Shown: positions 24,835 to 35,832 of the stretch, one piece after another
Numbering within the stretch: position 1 is the first letter of the stretch
How the letters are laid out: the number at the start of each line of letters is the position of its first letter
NCBI GenBank assembly: GCA_021205695.1
Contig: JAJPXB010000019.1
Location: 1-64,000, forward strand
Direction of reading: 5' to 3'
Source: Clostridiales bacterium
Lineage (GTDB): Bacteria > Bacillota > Clostridia > Oscillospirales > Oscillospiraceae
DNA length: 64,000 nt
Made by a program: the position numbers and the translations under genes
Notes under the pieces: model-generated
Databases searched by the model: none
What the model saw: only the letters and a program-made list of their open reading frames with translations
What the model was told of the DNA's origin: nothing

Positions 24835-25941
24835 TTGGCACTGACGGAACGGCGCAGGAAGATCCTGCGGGTAGTGGTGGAAAACTACATCGAGACGGCG
24901 GAGCCCATCGGCTCCAAGGCCATTGCGGAAAAGGCTCAGCTCACCTGCTCCTCCGCCACCATACGGAATGAGCTGGCAGCGCTGGAGCGGGAGGGCTACC
25001 TGGAGCAGCCCCATACCTCCGCCGGGCGCATCCCATCCCCGCAGGGCTACCGGCTCTACGTCAACGAGCTGATGGAGCAGCATAAGCTGTCCCTTCAGGA
25101 GACGGAGCGGATCAACGCGGCCCTGGACGGCAAGATGCAGGAGCTGGATCGGGTCATCGATCAGGCGGGCCGCCTGGTCAGCCAGATGACCAACTATCCG
25201 GCCTTCTCCCTGGCGGGGGGCGGCGATCAGATCACCATCACCCGGTTCGACCTGCTGATGGTGGACAAGAGCTCCTTTATCGCAGTGGTCATGGCCAGCA
25301 ACAACGCCGTGAAGAACAAGCTGATCCATCTCCCCACCGACATCACCGAGCCACAGCTCCAGCTGCTCAACACCCTGCTGAACACCACCTTTACAGGCAA
25401 GAGCCTCTCTGAGCTGAATCCGGAGCTGATGCGGGTGGCGGAGAAGGCCGCAGGCTCCTCCTACGGGCTGATCTCCCTGGTTGTATCCTTCGCCATGGAT
25501 GTGCTGGAGGAGCTGGGACACAGCACCGTGCGCACCTCCGGCGTGGGACACCTGCTGGAGAGCCCGGAGTACCAGGACATCGATAAGGCGCATAAGCTGA
25601 TGACCTATCTGTCCGACGAGCCGGAGTTCTCCAAGCTGTCCGCCCCCATGCTCCAGAGCGACGCGGACACCAAGATCCTCATCGGACCGGAGAACGTGGC
25701 GGAGGAGCTGAAGGATACCAGCGTGGTTTTGGCCAGCTACGACATCGGAGAGGGCATGAAGGGCGTCATCGGCGTCGTCGGCCCCACCCGGATGGATTAC
25801 GCCAAGGTGACCGCCAAGCTGTCCTACCTGGCGGACAACCTGAGCAAGATGTTCAGCAGTCCGCAGCAGAGCCAGCTCCCCCAGAAGCGGGAGGCTCCGG
25901 CCCTGAATCCGCCAAAAGAACCGGCGGGCGAAGATCACTAG
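24835..25941 (+). CDS. hrcA: Heat-inducible transcription repressor HrcA
   Basis: A 368-residue repressor with an N-terminal winged helix (LTERRRKILRVVVENYIETAEPIGSK; CSSATIRNELAALEREGYL) and a GAF-like core. It binds CIRCE, whose copy lies 37 bases upstream, so it represses itself. I start at TTG 24835 because GAGGTG lies 6 bases before it; the GTG at 24826 has no such site. The gene opens a class I heat-shock operon. Confidence 0.95.
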   Translation: MALTERRRKILRVVVENYIETAEPIGSKAIAEKAQLTCSSATIRNELAALEREGYLEQPHTSAGRIPSPQGYRLYVNELMEQHKLSLQETERINAALDGKMQELDRVIDQAGRLVSQMTNYPAFSLAGGGDQITITRFDLLMVDKSSFIAVVMASNNAVKNKLIHLPTDITEPQLQLLNTLLNTTFTGKSLSELNPELMRVAEKAAGSSYGLISLVVSFAMDVLEELGHSTVRTSGVGHLLESPEYQDIDKAHKLMTYLSDEPEFSKLSAPMLQSDADTKILIGPENVAEELKDTSVVLASYDIGEGMKGVIGVVGPTRMDYAKVTAKLSYLADNLSKMFSSPQQSQLPQKREAPALNPPKEPAGEDH

Positions 25942-25961
25942 TTTGAAGGAGACCGCAGCAT

Positions 25962-26552
25962 ATGAGCAAAAAGGAAAAAGAGTCTCAGACCACCGCCCCG
26001 GAGCAGGAGCCCCAGGAGGAGGTCAAGCAGGAGACTCCCACCGAGGAGACAGCCGGGCAGGAGGAAACCCCCAAGAAGGAGGAAGCTCCCAAAAAGGAGG
26101 AGGCCGCCGCCCCCGACCCGGTGGAGAGCCTGAAAAAGGATCTGGCCGCCAAAGAGGATCAGCTCCTCCGTCTGGCCGCCGAGTACGACAACTTCCGCCG
26201 CCGTTCCGTGCGGGAGAAGTCGGAGGCCTATGTCAAGGCCAAGGCGGACGCCGCGGAAAAGTTCCTCCCCGTCTACGACAACCTGGAGCGCGCCCTGAAC
26301 CAGGGGACCGAGGACCAGGCGTTTCTGAAGGGGGTGGAGATGACCATGAACCAGCTGGTCAAGGTGCTGGAGTCCCTGGACATCCACAAGATCGACGCCC
26401 TGGGCAAGCCCTTCGACCCCAACTTCCACGACGCCGTGATGCACACGGAGGACGAGAGCGTGGGAGAAAATGTGGTCACGCAGGTGTTCCAGACCGGCTT
26501 TATCATGGGCGATCGGGTCATCCGCCACGCCATGGTCCAGGTGGCCAACTGA
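25962..26552 (+). CDS. grpE: Nucleotide exchange factor GrpE
   Basis: A 196-residue co-chaperone that releases ADP from DnaK. An acidic, Pro/Glu/Lys-rich N-terminus (1-50) leads into a long coiled coil and then the C-terminal beta domain with GKPFDPNFHDAVM and the ending GDRVIRHAMVQVA. It follows hrcA by 20 bases. Confidence 0.96.
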   Translation: MSKKEKESQTTAPEQEPQEEVKQETPTEETAGQEETPKKEEAPKKEEAAAPDPVESLKKDLAAKEDQLLRLAAEYDNFRRRSVREKSEAYVKAKADAAEKFLPVYDNLERALNQGTEDQAFLKGVEMTMNQLVKVLESLDIHKIDALGKPFDPNFHDAVMHTEDESVGENVVTQVFQTGFIMGDRVIRHAMVQVAN

Positions 26553-26590
26553 CAATACGCACCTTCGCCGCCAGGGGCGGCTGAGGATAG

Positions 26591-28522
<1,932 letters not shown>

Positions 28523-28549
28523 AGCGGAACCCCACAATGTAAAAGCGAA

Positions 28550-28580
28550 CCGGGCGTGGCAGATGACCTGTCACGCCCGG
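28550..28580 (+). other. Intercistronic hairpin between dnaK and dnaJ
   Basis: CCGGGCGTG (28550-28558) pairs with CACGCCCGG (28572-28580). No T-run follows. It may lower dnaJ expression relative to dnaK or mark an RNA-processing point. Confidence 0.5.
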
Positions 28581-28631
28581 AACGACGGTATTATATAGTC
28601 GGTATATCAATGCCATTAGGAAGTGAACAGC

Positions 28632-29789
28632 ATGGCAGATAAACAGGATTATTATGAGGCGCTGGGCCTGGATCGCTCCGCCTCCCAGGACGAGATTAAG
28701 CGGGCTTACCGGAAGCTGGCCCGGAAATATCACCCCGACATGAACCCCGGCGACAAGGAAGCCGAGGCCAGGTTCAAGGAGGTCAACGAGGCATATGAGG
28801 TCCTCTCCGACGAGGACAAGAAGGCCCGGTATGACCAATACGGCTTCGCCGGAGTGGACCCCAACTACGGGGCCGGAGGCGCAGGCTATGGCGACTTCAC
28901 CGGCGACGTGGATCTGGGAGATATCTTCAACTCCTTCTTTGGCGGCGGCTTCGGCGGCGGCTTTGGCGGCGGCAGCGGCTCTGCCCGGCGCAATGCGCCC
29001 CGAAAGGGGCAGAACCTCCGGGCCAGCGTTCGCCTGACCTTCGAGGAGGCCGCGTTCGGCTGTGAGAAGGACATCTCCTTCTCCCGGGTGGAGAGCTGCC
29101 CTGACTGTCATGGCTCCGGCTGTGCCAACGGCACCTCGCCGGAGACGTGCCCCAACTGCCGGGGCACCGGGACGGTGCAGGTGCAGCAGCGGACGCCCTT
29201 CGGCGTCATGTCCAGCACCCAGCCCTGCGGCCAGTGCGGCGGCACGGGCAAGATCATCAAGAATCCCTGCCCCAAGTGCAAGGGCAAGGGCGCCATTCGC
29301 CGGAACCTGACCCGAAAATTCAAGGTGCCCAGAGGCATCGACGACGGGCAGGCGTTCTCCGTCCCCAACGAGGGACACGCCGGACAGAACGGCGGCCCCA
29401 ACGGCGATCTGCTGGTCAGCGTGGAGCTCATCCCCCATCCCTACTTTGAGCGGGACGGCTACGACGTCTACTACACCCAGACCGTCTCCTATGCCCAGGC
29501 AGTCCTGGGCTCGGAGCTGGAGATCCCCACCATAGACGGCAATGTGCGCTACACCCTCCCCGCCGGCTTCCAGCCGGAGCGGCCGATCCGCCTGCGGGGA
29601 AAAGGTATATACAAGGTCAACAGCGAAAACCGGGGCGACCAGTATGTCACTGTCAAGGTTCAGATCCCCACCAACCTGAACCGGGAGCAGAAGGAGGCCC
29701 TCCGGGCCTTCGACGAGGCCATGACCGGAAAGAGCGGCGCAGACGAGGAAAAGGAAAACTTCTTCTTCGGCAAGAAAAAGAAGCACTGA
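28632..29789 (+). CDS. dnaJ: Chaperone DnaJ (Hsp40)
   Basis: A 385-residue type I DnaJ. The J domain has HPD at 34-36 and is followed by a Gly/Phe-rich region ([11 protein letters not shown]). Four zinc-finger repeats follow ([33 protein letters not shown]), then two beta domains. It stimulates DnaK ATP hydrolysis. ATG 28632 has AGGAAG 6 to 8 bases upstream. Confidence 0.97.
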   Translation: MADKQDYYEALGLDRSASQDEIKRAYRKLARKYHPDMNPGDKEAEARFKEVNEAYEVLSDEDKKARYDQYGFAGVDPNYGAGGAGYGDFTGDVDLGDIFNSFFGGGFGGGFGGGSGSARRNAPRKGQNLRASVRLTFEEAAFGCEKDISFSRVESCPDCHGSGCANGTSPETCPNCRGTGTVQVQQRTPFGVMSSTQPCGQCGGTGKIIKNPCPKCKGKGAIRRNLTRKFKVPRGIDDGQAFSVPNEGHAGQNGGPNGDLLVSVELIPHPYFERDGYDVYYTQTVSYAQAVLGSELEIPTIDGNVRYTLPAGFQPERPIRLRGKGIYKVNSENRGDQYVTVKVQIPTNLNREQKEALRAFDEAMTGKSGADEEKENFFFGKKKKH

Positions 29790-29820
29790 GCGCCACCCGA
29801 AAAACAGCATAAAAGCGTGA

Positions 29821-29868
29821 TTGCCCCCTCCGAAGCGGTTTCCCCTGTTTCGGAGGGGGCAATTTCTG
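29821..29868 (+). terminator. Terminator of the heat-shock operon
   Basis: TTGCCCCCTCCGAA (29821-29834) pairs with TTCGGAGGGGGCAA (29849-29862), followed by TTTCTG, 31 bases after the dnaJ stop. Confidence 0.75.
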
Positions 29869-29896
29869 TCCGGCCTCTTAAAATTGCCGGTTCCGA

Positions 29897-29935
29897 TTGA
29901 CAGAAGGGCCAGATTGTATTATTATCTTAATACAA
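29897..29935 (+). promoter_or_regulatory. Promoter and operator of the GntR-ABC operon
   Basis: TTGACA (29897-29902), 17-base spacer, TATTAT (29920-29925). The perfect inverted repeat TTGTATTA-N6-TAATACAA (29914-29935) covers the -10 box, the position expected for a self-repressing YtrA-type GntR regulator. Confidence 0.85.
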
Positions 29936-29959
29936 TAACAGAAAAAGAGGGCGATATCC

Positions 29960-30355
29960 ATGCCGTGGAGGTTCCAAAGCGACACCCCCATCTATTTGCA
30001 GGCCGCGGAGGTCATCCGGCTGCGCATCCTCACCGGGGAATATCCCCCGGGCAGCCACGTCCCCTCGGTTCGGGACCTGGCCCAGGAGGCCGCCGTCAAC
30101 CCCAACACCATGCAGCGGGCGCTGAGCCTGCTGGAGGAACAGGGACTGCTCTGCACCCAGCGCACGGCGGGGCGAACGGTGACGGAGTGCGACGAGCGCA
30201 TCCGTTTTCTCCGTCTGAAGCAGGCCCGCAGCTATGTGACTGCCTGCCGACGGCAGCTGGCCCGGCTGGGCTTCTCCTCGGAGGAGATACAGGCTATGCT
30301 TCGGGAATGGAACGACGGCGCCGCCCCGGACGGGGAGAACGACAAGGAGGAGTGA
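29960..30355 (+). CDS. GntR-family regulator, YtrA subfamily
   Basis: A 131-residue regulator: winged helix at about 10-75 (PIYLQAAEVIRLRILTGEYPPGSHVPSVRDLA; NPNTMQRALSLLEEQGLL) and a short helical C-terminus instead of a ligand domain. YtrA-type regulators control the ABC transporter downstream, often responding to cell-envelope stress or antibiotics. The operator at 29914-29935 supports autoregulation. Confidence 0.92.
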   Translation: MPWRFQSDTPIYLQAAEVIRLRILTGEYPPGSHVPSVRDLAQEAAVNPNTMQRALSLLEEQGLLCTQRTAGRTVTECDERIRFLRLKQARSYVTACRRQLARLGFSSEEIQAMLREWNDGAAPDGENDKEE

Positions 30356-30360
30356 CTGAC

Positions 30361-31065
30361 ATGACAGAACAACCCATCCTGACCTGCAAAGGGCTCGCCA
30401 AGCGCTACGGCAGGAGAGAGGTGCTCCGGGAGCTGGATCTGGCGCTGCCCCGGGGGCGCATTATCGGTCTGCTGGGGCCAAACGGGGCGGGCAAGACCAC
30501 CCTCATCAAGCTGATCTGCGGGCTGCTGACCCCGGACGGCGGCAGCATCTCAGTGGCCGGGCATCCCGTGGGGCCGGAGAGCAAGGCGGTGGTGAGCTAC
30601 CTCCCGGAGCGGCCTTTTTTGGGCAAGTGGATGACGGTGCGCGACAGCCTCGGCCTGTTCCGGGACTTTTACGCCGACTTTGACCGGGCCAAAGCGGAGG
30701 ATATGCTGGCCCGGCTGGGGGTGGACGCCGGAGCCCGGCTGACCACCCTCTCCAAGGGGACGCTGGAAAAGGTGCATCTGGTGCTGGTGATGAGCCGGAA
30801 CGCCCAGCTCTATGTGCTGGACGAGCCCATCGGCGGGGTGGACCCGGCGGCCCGGGACTTTATCCTCTCCACGATCCTGACCAACTACAACGAGGCGGGG
30901 AGCATCCTCATCTCCACCCACCTCATCGCCGACGTGGAGACGGTGCTGGACGAGGTGCTGTTCCTGAAAGACGGTTCCATCGTCCTCCACGACACCGTGG
31001 ACCACATTCGGGAGGAGCGGGGGACCAGCGTGGACGGACTGTTCCGGGAGGTGTTCAAATGCTGA
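30361..31065 (+). CDS. ABC transporter ATP-binding protein (YtrB-like)
   Basis: A 234-residue ATPase with Walker A GPNGAGKTT (about 40-48), Walker B LYVLDEPIGGVDP, and an H-loop in STHL. The signature is LSKGTLEK rather than LSGGQ, typical of this subfamily, in which the C-loop differs. The start is 5 bases after the GntR stop and the end overlaps the permease by 7 bases, so the three genes form one operon. Confidence 0.93.
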   Translation: MTEQPILTCKGLAKRYGRREVLRELDLALPRGRIIGLLGPNGAGKTTLIKLICGLLTPDGGSISVAGHPVGPESKAVVSYLPERPFLGKWMTVRDSLGLFRDFYADFDRAKAEDMLARLGVDAGARLTTLSKGTLEKVHLVLVMSRNAQLYVLDEPIGGVDPAARDFILSTILTNYNEAGSILISTHLIADVETVLDEVLFLKDGSIVLHDTVDHIREERGTSVDGLFREVFKC

Positions 31066-31826
31066 GCAAGCTGTTAAAATATGAGTTCAAATCCACCTGC
31101 CGGATGTTCGGCCTGGTCTACGCGGTGCTGGTGCTGCTGTGCCTGCTGACCGGGACCTCGGACCACATCTTTGACGACATGGGCGGCGACGTCTCTGTCG
31201 TTCAGGTGCTGCTCCTCATCACCGTGCTGTTCTTCTGCGCCGTCATCCTCATCACCACCGTATTGAATATCCAGCGGTTTTACAGCGGCACCTTCCGGGA
31301 GGAGGGCTATCTCCTCCACACCCTGCCCGTTCGCCCCTGGCAGATCCTGGCGGGGAAGTGCATCCCCGCCCTGCTGTGGACGATGGCCTCCGGAGCGGTC
31401 ATGGTGTTCTCCCTGCTGTTGCTGCTCCTGACCAGCTCCGGCATCTCCGGCGTGGACTGGAGCGAGGTGTACGACTTCCTGGCGGAGCTGTTCTCTGACG
31501 GGCAGAACGTGGCGACGATGGCGCGGGGCGGGATAATGCTGCTGGCCATGCTCCTGGCGGCCATACTCCAGGTCTACGCCAGCATCTCCCTGGGGCAGCT
31601 GCTGCCCGCCCACCGGACGGCGGGCGCGGTGGCGGTCTGGTTCGGGCTCAGCGTGGCGGAGAACTGGACGGCGGCCCTCACGCTCCAGACCTCCGTCACT
31701 GTGGAGAACGGAATCGTGTATATGAGAGCGGGAATCGTCTGGTATACGGTCTTTTATCTGGTCTGGAGCGCGGTGTTCTGGGCGGCGACCCAGTGGGTGC
31801 TGACAGCGCGGCTCAACCTGGAGTGA
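31059..31826 (+). CDS. ABC transporter permease
   Basis: A 255-residue membrane protein with six predicted helices, of the ABC-2 type paired with YtrB-like ATPases. It begins in the last codons of the ATPase gene. No substrate is evident; transporters of this arrangement are usually exporters or flippases linked to envelope stress. Confidence 0.85.
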   Translation: MLSKLLKYEFKSTCRMFGLVYAVLVLLCLLTGTSDHIFDDMGGDVSVVQVLLLITVLFFCAVILITTVLNIQRFYSGTFREEGYLLHTLPVRPWQILAGKCIPALLWTMASGAVMVFSLLLLLLTSSGISGVDWSEVYDFLAELFSDGQNVATMARGGIMLLAMLLAAILQVYASISLGQLLPAHRTAGAVAVWFGLSVAENWTAALTLQTSVTVENGIVYMRAGIVWYTVFYLVWSAVFWAATQWVLTARLNLE

Positions 31827-31853
31827 CCGGGCGGGGAAATCTCCCTTTCCCAT

Positions 31854-31882
31854 TTGACACCGCCGTTCCGCCGTGATACCAT
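31854..31882 (+). promoter_or_regulatory. Promoter of the asnA-ung operon
   Basis: TTGACA (31854-31859), 17-base spacer, TACCAT (31877-31882) with an upstream TG. A small hairpin, GGGCAGA/TCTGCCC (31897-31914), lies in the leader. Confidence 0.65.
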
Positions 31883-31949
31883 AAGGGGCAGTAAGCGGGC
31901 AGAGGGATCTGCCCAAATGAGAGCGCAAAGAGAAACGGAGCTATCTGCT

Positions 31950-32966
31950 ATGTCCAATCTGAACTGTATCCCCCAGGGTTATACCCCGATTTTGAATCTG
32001 TACGACACCCAGAAGGCCATCGGCCTTATCAAGCGGCTGTTTGAGGATCACCTCTGCGGCGCCCTGAATCTGCGGCGGGTTTCCGCCCCCCTGTTCGTGG
32101 AGGCCGCCTCCGGCCTGAACGACGATCTGAACGGGGTGGAGCGGCCCGTCTCCTTCGATATCCCCTTCACCGGGCGGGACGCCCAAGTGGTCCACTCCCT
32201 GGCCAAGTGGAAGCGGATGGCTCTGTACCGCTTCGGCTTCCATGTGGGCACCGGCCTGGTCACTGACATGAACGCCATCCGCCGGGACGAGGAACTGGAC
32301 AATCTCCACTCGGTCTATGTGGATCAGTGGGACTGGGAAAAGGTGATCGCTCCCCGGGACCGGACGGAGGAATATCTCCACACGGTGGTGCGCTCCATCG
32401 TCCGGGCCATATGCGACACCCAGAACATCCTGCGCAACGTCTACGGCCAGATGTGCGCCGTGGCGCCCCTCTGCGACAAGGTGACCTTCATCTCCAGCCA
32501 GGAGCTGGAGGACCTCTACCCCGACCTGACCCCCAAGGAGCGGGAGAACCGGTTCGTCCGGCAGTATAAGACGGTGTTCGTCAGTCAGATCGGCGCGCCG
32601 CTCCGCTCCGGCAAGCCCCACGACGGCCGCGCCCCGGACTATGACGACTGGAGCCTGAACGGGGATATCCTGTTCTGGAACGAGGTGCTGGGCTGCTCCT
32701 TCGAGGTGTCGTCCATGGGCATCCGGGTGGACCCGGAGGCGCTGGACCGCCAGCTCACCGCTGCAGGCTGTGACGACCGCCGGGAGCTGATGTTCCACAA
32801 AATGCTCTTAAACGGCGAGCTGCCCCAGACCATCGGCGGCGGCATCGGCCAGTCCCGGCTGTGTATGCTCCTGCTGGGCAAGGCGCACATCGGCGAGGTG
32901 CAGTCCTCCGTCTGGGACCCGGAGACCGTCCAGGCTTGCCGGGAGGCGGCGGTGCCGCTGCTGTAA
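31950..32966 (+). CDS. asnA: Aspartate-ammonia ligase
   Basis: A 338-residue ammonia-dependent asparagine synthetase related to class II aminoacyl-tRNA synthetases. It makes asparagine from aspartate, ammonia and ATP. Recognisable blocks are RVSAPLFVEAASGLNDDLNGVERPV, AKWKRMAL, VDQWDWEKVI and GGGIGQSRLCMLLL (motif 3). ATG 31950 fits family N-termini; the longer frame upstream crosses the promoter. It is followed after one base by ung. Confidence 0.96.
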   Translation: MSNLNCIPQGYTPILNLYDTQKAIGLIKRLFEDHLCGALNLRRVSAPLFVEAASGLNDDLNGVERPVSFDIPFTGRDAQVVHSLAKWKRMALYRFGFHVGTGLVTDMNAIRRDEELDNLHSVYVDQWDWEKVIAPRDRTEEYLHTVVRSIVRAICDTQNILRNVYGQMCAVAPLCDKVTFISSQELEDLYPDLTPKERENRFVRQYKTVFVSQIGAPLRSGKPHDGRAPDYDDWSLNGDILFWNEVLGCSFEVSSMGIRVDPEALDRQLTAAGCDDRRELMFHKMLLNGELPQTIGGGIGQSRLCMLLLGKAHIGEVQSSVWDPETVQACREAAVPLL

Positions 32967-32967
32967 G

Positions 32968-33660
32968 GTGGAGCCCATCACGGCCCAGCTGGGGGCCTGG
33001 TCGGAGATCGCCGCCCCCATGCTCCGGGAGGACTGGTGCAAGGCGCTCTTTGACCGGGTGGAGACGGCCTATGCCGGCGCCAAACCGGTCTATCCCCCCA
33101 GAGAGCAGCTGTTCACCGCCCTGCGCCTGACCCCGCCGGAGGCGGTGCGTTGCGTCATTCTGGGGCAGGACCCCTATCCCGGCCCGGGGCAGGCCCACGG
33201 CCTGGCCTTCTCCGTCCAGCCCGGAGTGGCGGTTCCCCGGTCGCTGCGGAACATCTATCTGGAGATGGAGTCCGACCTGGGCATCCCCCCCGCCGCCACC
33301 GGGAGCCTGCTCCCCTGGGCGGAGCGGGGCGTGCTGCTGCTCAACAATGTCCTCACCGTCTACGGCGGCGAGGCGGACAGCCACAAGGGCTGGGGATGGG
33401 AGCGGTTCACCGCCGGGCTCCTCCTGGCCCTGCGGGAGCAGCCCCGGCCCATGGCCTTCGTTCTCTGGGGCCGAAACGCCCAGACCAAGGGGCGGGAGGC
33501 CCGCATTATGGAGAGCCCCTATCCCCGGCTGGTGCTCTCCTCCGCCCATCCCAGCCCTCTGTCCGCTCGGCGGGGCTTCTTCGGCTCCCGGCCCTTCAGC
33601 CAGGTAAACCGTTTTCTGGAGTCCCACGGAGAGCCGGGGATCGACTGGCGGCTGGAATGA
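32968..33660 (+). CDS. ung: Uracil-DNA glycosylase, family 1
   Basis: A 230-residue enzyme removing uracil from DNA. The catalytic water-activating motif is GQDPYPGPGQAHGLAFSV, and the DNA-intercalation loop is HPSPLSA. It starts with GTG one base after the asnA stop; the ribosome site lies inside asnA. A second, unrelated uracil-DNA glycosylase (family 4) is encoded at 62120. Confidence 0.95.
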   Translation: MEPITAQLGAWSEIAAPMLREDWCKALFDRVETAYAGAKPVYPPREQLFTALRLTPPEAVRCVILGQDPYPGPGQAHGLAFSVQPGVAVPRSLRNIYLEMESDLGIPPAATGSLLPWAERGVLLLNNVLTVYGGEADSHKGWGWERFTAGLLLALREQPRPMAFVLWGRNAQTKGREARIMESPYPRLVLSSAHPSPLSARRGFFGSRPFSQVNRFLESHGEPGIDWRLE

Positions 33661-33678
33661 TTCCCTGTTAGTTTACAT

Positions 33679-33716
33679 AACTACGCCCTGGCGTTCATCG
33701 CCAGGGCGTAGTTTTT
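33679..33716 (+). terminator. Terminator after ung
   Basis: AACTACGCCCTGGCG pairs with CGCCAGGGCGTAGTT around a 5-base loop, with TTTTT following. It also faces the convergent spo0A gene. Confidence 0.9.
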
Positions 33717-33777
33717 ATTCGTTCTCCGGGCATCCAAACGCCTGCGCGCAGGCGCTTGGGGCGTCACGGGAATGTCC

Positions 33778-34527
33778 TCATCGCTCCTTCCGCTGGAGCT
33801 GCAGGCGGTCGGCGATCATGGCGATAAACTCGCTGTTGGTGGGCTTGCCCTTGGCGTTGGAGACGGTGTAGCCGAAATACTTTTGCAGCGTCTCCAGGTC
33901 TCCCCGGTCCCAGGCCACCTCGATGGCATGGCGGATGGCGCGCTCCACCCGGCTGGCGGTGGTGCCGTACCGCTTGGCCACCTCAGGGTAGAGCACCTTG
34001 GTGACGGCGTTGATGACATCCATATCGTCTACGGCGATGAGAATGGCCTCCCGCAGATATTGATAGCCCTTGATGTGGGCGGGAACGCCGATCTCGTGGA
34101 TGATGGAGGTGACCAGAGTTTCCATGTTCTGGTAGGCCTTGGGGGTCACGGTGGCGCTGTTGCGGAGCAGACGGACGCGCTCCACCACCGCCTGTCCCCG
34201 ATTGGGCTTGGTCAGGAAGTAATCCGCCCCCAGCTCCGCCGACCTGGCCGCCACGCCCCCGGCCACGAAGCTGGAATAGATCAGGATGCCCGGCTTTCGG
34301 GCCTCCTGGGTGTTGATCTGCTCCAGCAGCTCCAGGCCGTCCATCCCGAACAGCACCAAGTCCATCACCAGCACCTCCGCCCCGGTCTCACGGAGCAGGC
34401 CGATGACCTTTCCCCCCTCGCCAGTGGCTCCGGCCACCTGGATATCCGGCTCTGCGCTCAGCTCCTTCACCAGGCCGGAGCGGGCGTCCTCATCTGCGTC
34501 AGCAATCACAACTTTGATGATATTCAT
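33778..34527 (-). CDS. spo0A: Sporulation master regulator Spo0A
   Basis: A 249-residue response regulator. The receiver has acidic residues D10 and D12, phospho-acceptor D56, S85 and K107. The Spo0A C-terminal DNA-binding domain spans about 135-245 ([43 protein letters not shown]). The residues after D56 read LVLFGMDG, where most Spo0A proteins have I(I/M)MP..DG. ATG 34527 starts the receiver; an open frame continuing upstream lacks a ribosome site. The leader holds several 0A-like boxes, implying autoregulation. Confidence 0.96.
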   Translation of the reverse strand: MNIIKVVIADADEDARSGLVKELSAEPDIQVAGATGEGGKVIGLLRETGAEVLVMDLVLFGMDGLELLEQINTQEARKPGILIYSSFVAGGVAARSAELGADYFLTKPNRGQAVVERVRLLRNSATVTPKAYQNMETLVTSIIHEIGVPAHIKGYQYLREAILIAVDDMDVINAVTKVLYPEVAKRYGTTASRVERAIRHAIEVAWDRGDLETLQKYFGYTVSNAKGKPTNSEFIAMIADRLQLQRKER

Positions 34528-34667
34528 TTGTCTTCTTCCCCTTTGCCTTTGAATTTCAAAAATACAGCCTGTTGCCGGCCGTTTGATGTGTTCCTGTGAA
34601 CCTCTATCCATAATTTAACACACTCCAACGCCGTTCGCAATCCTTTTCGGTGCAAAAAATTAACCTT

Positions 34668-34820
34668 TTTGTCGAGCGTTTCCGACCTTTTCTGACGATT
34701 CGACAAAACCGGTTCTTTTTCTCCACGGCGTTTCCCGTCCGTTCCTGCCGCTTCCCCTGTTTTTGGCAAAAATCTCCCTTCGTATGCGATTTGTCGGAAA
34801 AACGCCTGTTCTGTCGCAAA
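34668..34820 (-). promoter_or_regulatory. Cluster of Spo0A-box-like sites upstream of spo0A
   Basis: Matches to the 0A box TTTGTCGAA in either direction: TTTGTCGAG at 34668-34676, TTCGACAAA at 34699-34707 (full reverse match), TTTGTCGGA at 34790-34798 and CTGTCGCAAA at 34811-34820. The region 34612-34920 holds no other gene on either strand that I can support. Confidence 0.6.
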
Positions 34821-34920
34821 CAGACTGTGATTTCCAGGTTCTCTCATTTCTGGGAATATTTGGAAATTACGGGCGGACGCGGTCCGACTGGATCCGACCC
34901 CAGGCCCCGCTGAAAAGGGC

Positions 34921-34951
34921 AAAAAAACGGAGCCACGCTGCCGTGGCTCCG
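34921..34951 (-). terminator. Terminator of the aquaporin gene
   Basis: CGGAGCCACG pairs with CGTGGCTCCG around CTGC. On the minus strand seven T follow the stem. Confidence 0.9.
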
Positions 34952-34981
34952 AATGTCGCTGTATGAGGTTCGATTTCCGTC

Positions 34982-35665
34982 TCAGGCCTTGTCGCCGCTC
35001 TTTTCCAGCCAGCCGTACACCACAGCCGCCAGCGCGCCGCCCACCAGGGGGCCGACGATGAAGATCCAGACCTGTGCCAGCGCGTCGCCTCCGGCGAAGA
35101 GGGCGGGCATCAGGCTCCGGGCGGGGTTGACCGAGGTGCCGGTCAGGGCGATGCCCAGGATGTGTACCAGAGTCAGGGTCAGGCCGATGACCAGGCCGGA
35201 GACCGCCCCGTTCTCCACCTTGCTGGTGACGCCGATAATGGCCAGAACGAACACGAAGGTCAGCACGATCTCCGCCAGCAGCGCGCCGCCCACAGAGCCG
35301 TTTGTCCAGCCCTCCTGGATCTGGTTGGCGCCGAAGCCGCAGTCAAAGCCGAACAAAATGCCCAGGATCACGCAGCCCACGGCGGAACCCACCAGCTGGG
35401 AGACTACGTAGCCCACAAAGTCGGCGCCGGTGAGCTGTTTCCGGATGAGCATGGCCAGGGAAACGGCGGGATTGATGTGGCAGCCGGAGATGTTGCCGAT
35501 GCTGTAGGCCATGGCGACGATGACCAGGCCAAACGCCAGGGCAGTCAGCAGATAGCCGCTGCCGGAGGCACTGTCGCAGCCCACTGCCACGGCAGTGCCG
35601 CAGCCAAAGGTGACCAGCACACAGGTGCCGATGGCCTCAGCCACATACTTTTTGATGCTTTTCAT
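34982..35665 (-). CDS. Aquaporin, MIP family (AqpZ-like)
   Basis: A 227-residue channel of six helices and two half-helices with the NPA motifs in HINPAVSL (NPA at 65-67) and SVNPARSL near the C-terminus. The narrow-filter residues look like the water-selective type rather than GlpF, but this is a judgement from sequence only. Its promoter is TTGCTT/TATAAT on the minus strand (35740-35712), and a hairpin AGCAGCGA/TCGCTGCT (35685-35700) sits in the leader. Confidence 0.93.
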   Translation of the reverse strand: MKSIKKYVAEAIGTCVLVTFGCGTAVAVGCDSASGSGYLLTALAFGLVIVAMAYSIGNISGCHINPAVSLAMLIRKQLTGADFVGYVVSQLVGSAVGCVILGILFGFDCGFGANQIQEGWTNGSVGGALLAEIVLTFVFVLAIIGVTSKVENGAVSGLVIGLTLTLVHILGIALTGTSVNPARSLMPALFAGGDALAQVWIFIVGPLVGGALAAVVYGWLEKSGDKA

Positions 35666-35711
35666 AGGAAGAACTCCTTTCCGAGCAGCGATCTCGCTGC
35701 TTAATACTGTA

Positions 35712-35740
35712 ATTATATCATCTCAGTATCGAGAAAGCAA
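35712..35740 (-). promoter_or_regulatory. Promoter of the aquaporin gene
   Basis: On the minus strand TTGCTT (35740-35735), 17-base spacer, TATAAT (35717-35712). Confidence 0.65.
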
Positions 35741-35832
35741 TTCATCAAAGCAGTAAAAAGGGGAAACTTTCCCAATCTTTTACACGGGAGCCGTCCCATG
35801 GGTTCAGGGGAGCTGCGGCCCTGCGGGATGGC

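Noticed and set aside
28550..28580. dnaK-dnaJ hairpin as a full terminator
   Set aside because: No T-run follows and dnaJ is 50 bases downstream in a canonical operon, so it is listed only as an intercistronic hairpin.
34524..34922. 132-residue minus-strand open frame upstream of spo0A
   Set aside because: No ribosome site, and it covers the 0A-box cluster and spo0A leader.
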